DNA from: Acidimicrobiia bacterium
Lineage (GTDB): Bacteria; Actinomycetota; Acidimicrobiia; Acidimicrobiales; Acidimicrobilacustridaceae
NCBI GenBank assembly: GCA_018882825.1
Contig: VERC01000140.1
Coordinates: 1-6,367 of the forward strand
DNA length: 6,367 bases
Reading direction: 5' to 3'
A model generated the notes under the pieces. It was not told the origin of the DNA. It did not search any database and saw only the letters and a list, made by a program, of their open reading frames with translations. A program made the translations under genes and the position numbers. Shown here in pieces: positions 5,197 to 6,367 of this stretch; positions within the stretch are counted from its first letter, which is position 1; each line of letters begins with the position of its first letter.

Positions 5197-5811
5197 TCAG
5201 TTCGCCACCAACCCCGCGACGCGAGCGCGCACGACAGCACGGATGCGGTCGAGGTGATCGGGACGGTTGGCGACCGAGACCGCCGCTCCCTGCAGCAGCC
5301 ACCAGATCGTGAGGTCGGACTCCTCGTCGAGGTCGTCGCGATCGTCGAGGTCGCCATCCGACAGGGAGGGGACGAGTCCGCGGGCATCGCGCACGAGCGC
5401 GTGCAACTGGGCCCGACGGGCGGCGACTGCGGCGGTGAGTCGAATGGTGACTCCTTCGGGGCGCCGGTTCGCCTCGGTGCACGACTCCGGGAAGGCCGTG
5501 GCGGCAGCGAGTCCCGGATTGACCGCCGACCACGTGAGGAACGCATCGGCCCAGGCGAGGAGGCGCGCCAGGGGATCGGCCCCATCTGCGGACGCGGCGA
5601 GTCGCAGACCATCGACCTGTCGCTCGAGCGCGGTGGCGACGGCCTCGGCCAGCAGACCGTCACGTCCCTCGAAGTGGAAGTTCACCAACGACTTCGACAG
5701 TCCCAGCGATTCGGTCAGTTCCTTGGGGTGGGTGCGGGCCGCCCCGTGCACGGCGATGGCGTCGATCGCCGCCTCGATGAGTGCTTGTCGACCGTCTATT
5801 CCCGTTGCCAC
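5197..5811 (-). CDS. TetR-family transcriptional regulator
   Basis: A 204-residue dimeric repressor-type protein. The N-terminal DNA-binding domain is clear: an RQALIEAAIDAIAVHG helix (residues 8-23), then the helix-turn-helix around THPKELTESLGLSKSLVNFHF (27-47) and the GRDGLLAEAV helix that follows it in TetR proteins. The rest is a helical ligand and dimer domain without recognisable binding residues. It includes an acidic stretch, DGDLDDRDDLDEESD. The GTG at 5811 is chosen because GGAGGG (5818-5823) lies 6 bases upstream and the domain begins there. The frame is open for another 270 bases but without family similarity. A consensus-like promoter lies upstream. The targets are unknown: likely itself and possibly the divergent 73-residue gene. 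No efflux pump or enzyme typical of TetR partners is next to it. Confidence 0.88.
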   Translation of the reverse strand: MATGIDGRQALIEAAIDAIAVHGAARTHPKELTESLGLSKSLVNFHFEGRDGLLAEAVATALERQVDGLRLAASADGADPLARLLAWADAFLTWSAVNPGLAAATAFPESCTEANRRPEGVTIRLTAAVAARRAQLHALVRDARGLVPSLSDGDLDDRDDLDEESDLTIWWLLQGAAVSVANRPDHLDRIRAVVRARVAGLVAN

Positions 5812-5817
5812 GTCGAA

Positions 5818-5823
5818 CCCTCC
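5818..5823 (-). promoter_or_regulatory. Ribosome binding site of the tetR gene
   Basis: On the minus strand GGAGGG lies 6 bases before the GTG at 5811. It is the strongest Shine-Dalgarno in the window and decides this start. Confidence 0.7.
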
Positions 5824-5872
5824 GGGGCTGGCCGCCGGTCCACCCCGACCGTTCGGAGAGGATCCGTCGATC

Positions 5873-5898
5873 CGTGGAATACGGAATCGCAACCCACG
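5873..5898. promoter_or_regulatory. Candidate operator: CGTGG/CCACG inverted repeat
   Basis: CGTGG at 5873-5877 and CCACG at 5894-5898 are inverted half-sites 21 bp apart, centre to centre. They lie at or just after the predicted start of tetR transcription. This position and size suit autorepression by the TetR protein, but a 5'-UTR hairpin or chance are equally possible. Confidence 0.3.
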
Positions 5899-5902
5899 AA
5901 TG

Positions 5903-5930
5903 ATATTACTGGAATTCAGAATCGGGTCAA
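5903..5930 (-). promoter_or_regulatory. Promoter of the tetR gene
   Basis: On the minus strand TTGACC (5925-5930) and TAATAT (5903-5908) are separated by 16 bp, close to the housekeeping-sigma consensus. It lies in the most AT-rich stretch of the window. Transcription would start near 5896, leaving a leader of about 85 bases before the GTG at 5811. Confidence 0.7.
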
Positions 5931-5996
5931 GAACCCTGTCGCCAGCGATCAGCCATCGGTCAGCCTTCCCGGACCCGGGTGATCGATCTGTCTCGC

Positions 5997-6002
5997 TACC
6001 GT
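5997..6002 (+). promoter_or_regulatory. -10 box of the 73-residue gene (leaderless)
   Basis: TACCGT ends 6 bases before the ATG at 6009 with no Shine-Dalgarno between, the leaderless arrangement. A short inverted repeat, CCCGG/CCGGG (5968-5979), sits in the -35 zone and might be a regulator site. Confidence 0.55.
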
Positions 6003-6008
6003 GTCGGG

Positions 6009-6230
6009 ATGAGCGATGAACTGGACCTCGACGCCATGCTCCAGCGATTCCGGGACCGGGCCCAGGCCGTGCGCAAACGTCCACTGCCCCCGATCGCCGG
6101 CGACGAGCGCACGGCGTTCATCGAGCAAGCCCAGAACGACTTCATGGACTTCGCCATCATCGGCGACGCCGTCGCCAGCGTCGACGACGGGGTGCTCACC
6201 CTCACGATCGACTTGCGTCGGCAGGGCTGA
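6009..6230 (+). CDS. Small conserved-looking acidic protein of unknown function
   Basis: A 73-residue soluble protein without signal peptide, membrane helix or known motif. The N-terminal half is helical and charged (ELDLDAMLQRFRDRAQAVRKR). A proline break (PLPPIAG) follows, then a helix, ERTAFIEQAQNDFMDFAIIGDA, and two short strands, VASVDDGVLTLTIDLR, so an alpha-plus-beta mini-domain is likely. The ATG at 6009 is preferred over the in-frame ATG at 5979 because it follows the TACCGT box directly and because the extra residues are not protein-like. It is divergent from tetR and followed by tRNA-Gly after 55 bases. Codon use matches the neighbours and favours a real gene. I recall similar small proteins in Acidimicrobiia but cannot name a family. 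Confidence 0.75.
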   Translation: MSDELDLDAMLQRFRDRAQAVRKRPLPPIAGDERTAFIEQAQNDFMDFAIIGDAVASVDDGVLTLTIDLRRQG

Positions 6231-6269
6231 TCGACGGGACCTGCTTTTCGTCCTCGCACCCGGACTTGG

Positions 6270-6275
6270 TAGGGT
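6270..6275 (+). promoter_or_regulatory. -10 box of tRNA-Gly
   Basis: TAGGGT ends 10 bases before the tRNA 5' end, so transcription would start a few bases upstream of the mature tRNA. It is identical to the -10 box at 4499. No clear -35 box is visible. Confidence 0.5.
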
Positions 6276-6285
6276 TCGGTCTCCT

Positions 6286-6361
6286 GCGGACGTGGCTCAG
6301 TTGGTAGCGCATCACCTTGCCAAGGTGAGGGTCGCGAGTTCGAATCTCGTCGTCCGCTCCA
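6286..6361 (+). tRNA. tRNA-Gly (anticodon GCC)
   Basis: A 76-base cloverleaf. The acceptor stem is GCGGACG (6286-6292) with CGTCCGC (6351-6357), followed by discriminator T and an encoded CCA (6359-6361). The anticodon stem is TCACC/GGTGA around the loop TTGCCAA, anticodon GCC at 6319-6321, which reads GGC and GGU. The T arm is GCGAG, TTCGAAT, CTCGT with one G-U pair. The D arm is GCTC with GCGC, which leaves a U12-C23 mismatch where most tRNA-Gly have GAGC. The identity elements expected for glycine (GCC anticodon, discriminator T/U) are present. Confidence 0.95.
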
Positions 6362-6367
6362 GTAACA

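Noticed and set aside
5812..6084. N-terminal extension of the TetR protein upstream of GTG 5811.
   Set aside because: It crosses the promoter and overlaps the divergent gene. The RBS and the start of the DNA-binding domain support 5811.
6231..6269. A possible terminator (GGAC/GTCC around a TTTT run) after the 73-residue gene.
   Set aside because: The stem is only 4 bp and the T-run is in the loop, so it is not supported.

Overview
The window looks like ordinary chromosomal DNA from a high-GC actinobacterium. Acidimicrobiia or a relative is my best guess, inferred rather than proven. The basis is strong G/C third-position codon bias, GTG starts, several genes that start a few bases after a TANNNT -10 box without a Shine-Dalgarno (leaderless style), and a SAM-type riboswitch in front of metX. 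I see no insertion sequence, phage gene, CRISPR array or toxin cassette.

Left part (1-1036): the 3' end of a gene resembling the specificity domain of an N6-adenine DNA methyltransferase runs in from the left edge. It overlaps tail to tail, by 61 bp, a small DUF1330-family gene on the minus strand.

Centre (1037-4449): a control region holds four copies of an 11-bp repeat, a probable promoter and a SAM-sensing leader RNA. It precedes metX (homoserine O-acyltransferase) and, overlapping it by ATGA, a PLP-dependent enzyme of the Cys/Met family (O-acylhomoserine sulfhydrylase or cystathionine gamma-synthase). Together the two activate homoserine and add sulfur, making homocysteine or cystathionine on the way to methionine, so control by the end product SAM makes sense. 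Nine bases later comes an Fpg/Nei-family DNA glycosylase, probably co-transcribed, whose zinc finger has Glu in place of the fourth Cys.

Right part (4450-6367): a leaderless gene encodes an unrecognised single-pass membrane protein (signal peptide, Pro/Thr/Ser-rich stalk, transmembrane helix, short acidic tail). It converges on a TetR-family regulator across a 12-bp inverted repeat that is a likely two-way terminator. Divergent from tetR is a leaderless gene for a 73-residue acidic protein, followed by tRNA-Gly(GCC) with encoded CCA and one D-stem mismatch.

I do not see a convincing undescribed multi-gene system. The observations most worth checking are the compact SAM leader RNA, the altered zinc finger and the membrane protein of unknown role.
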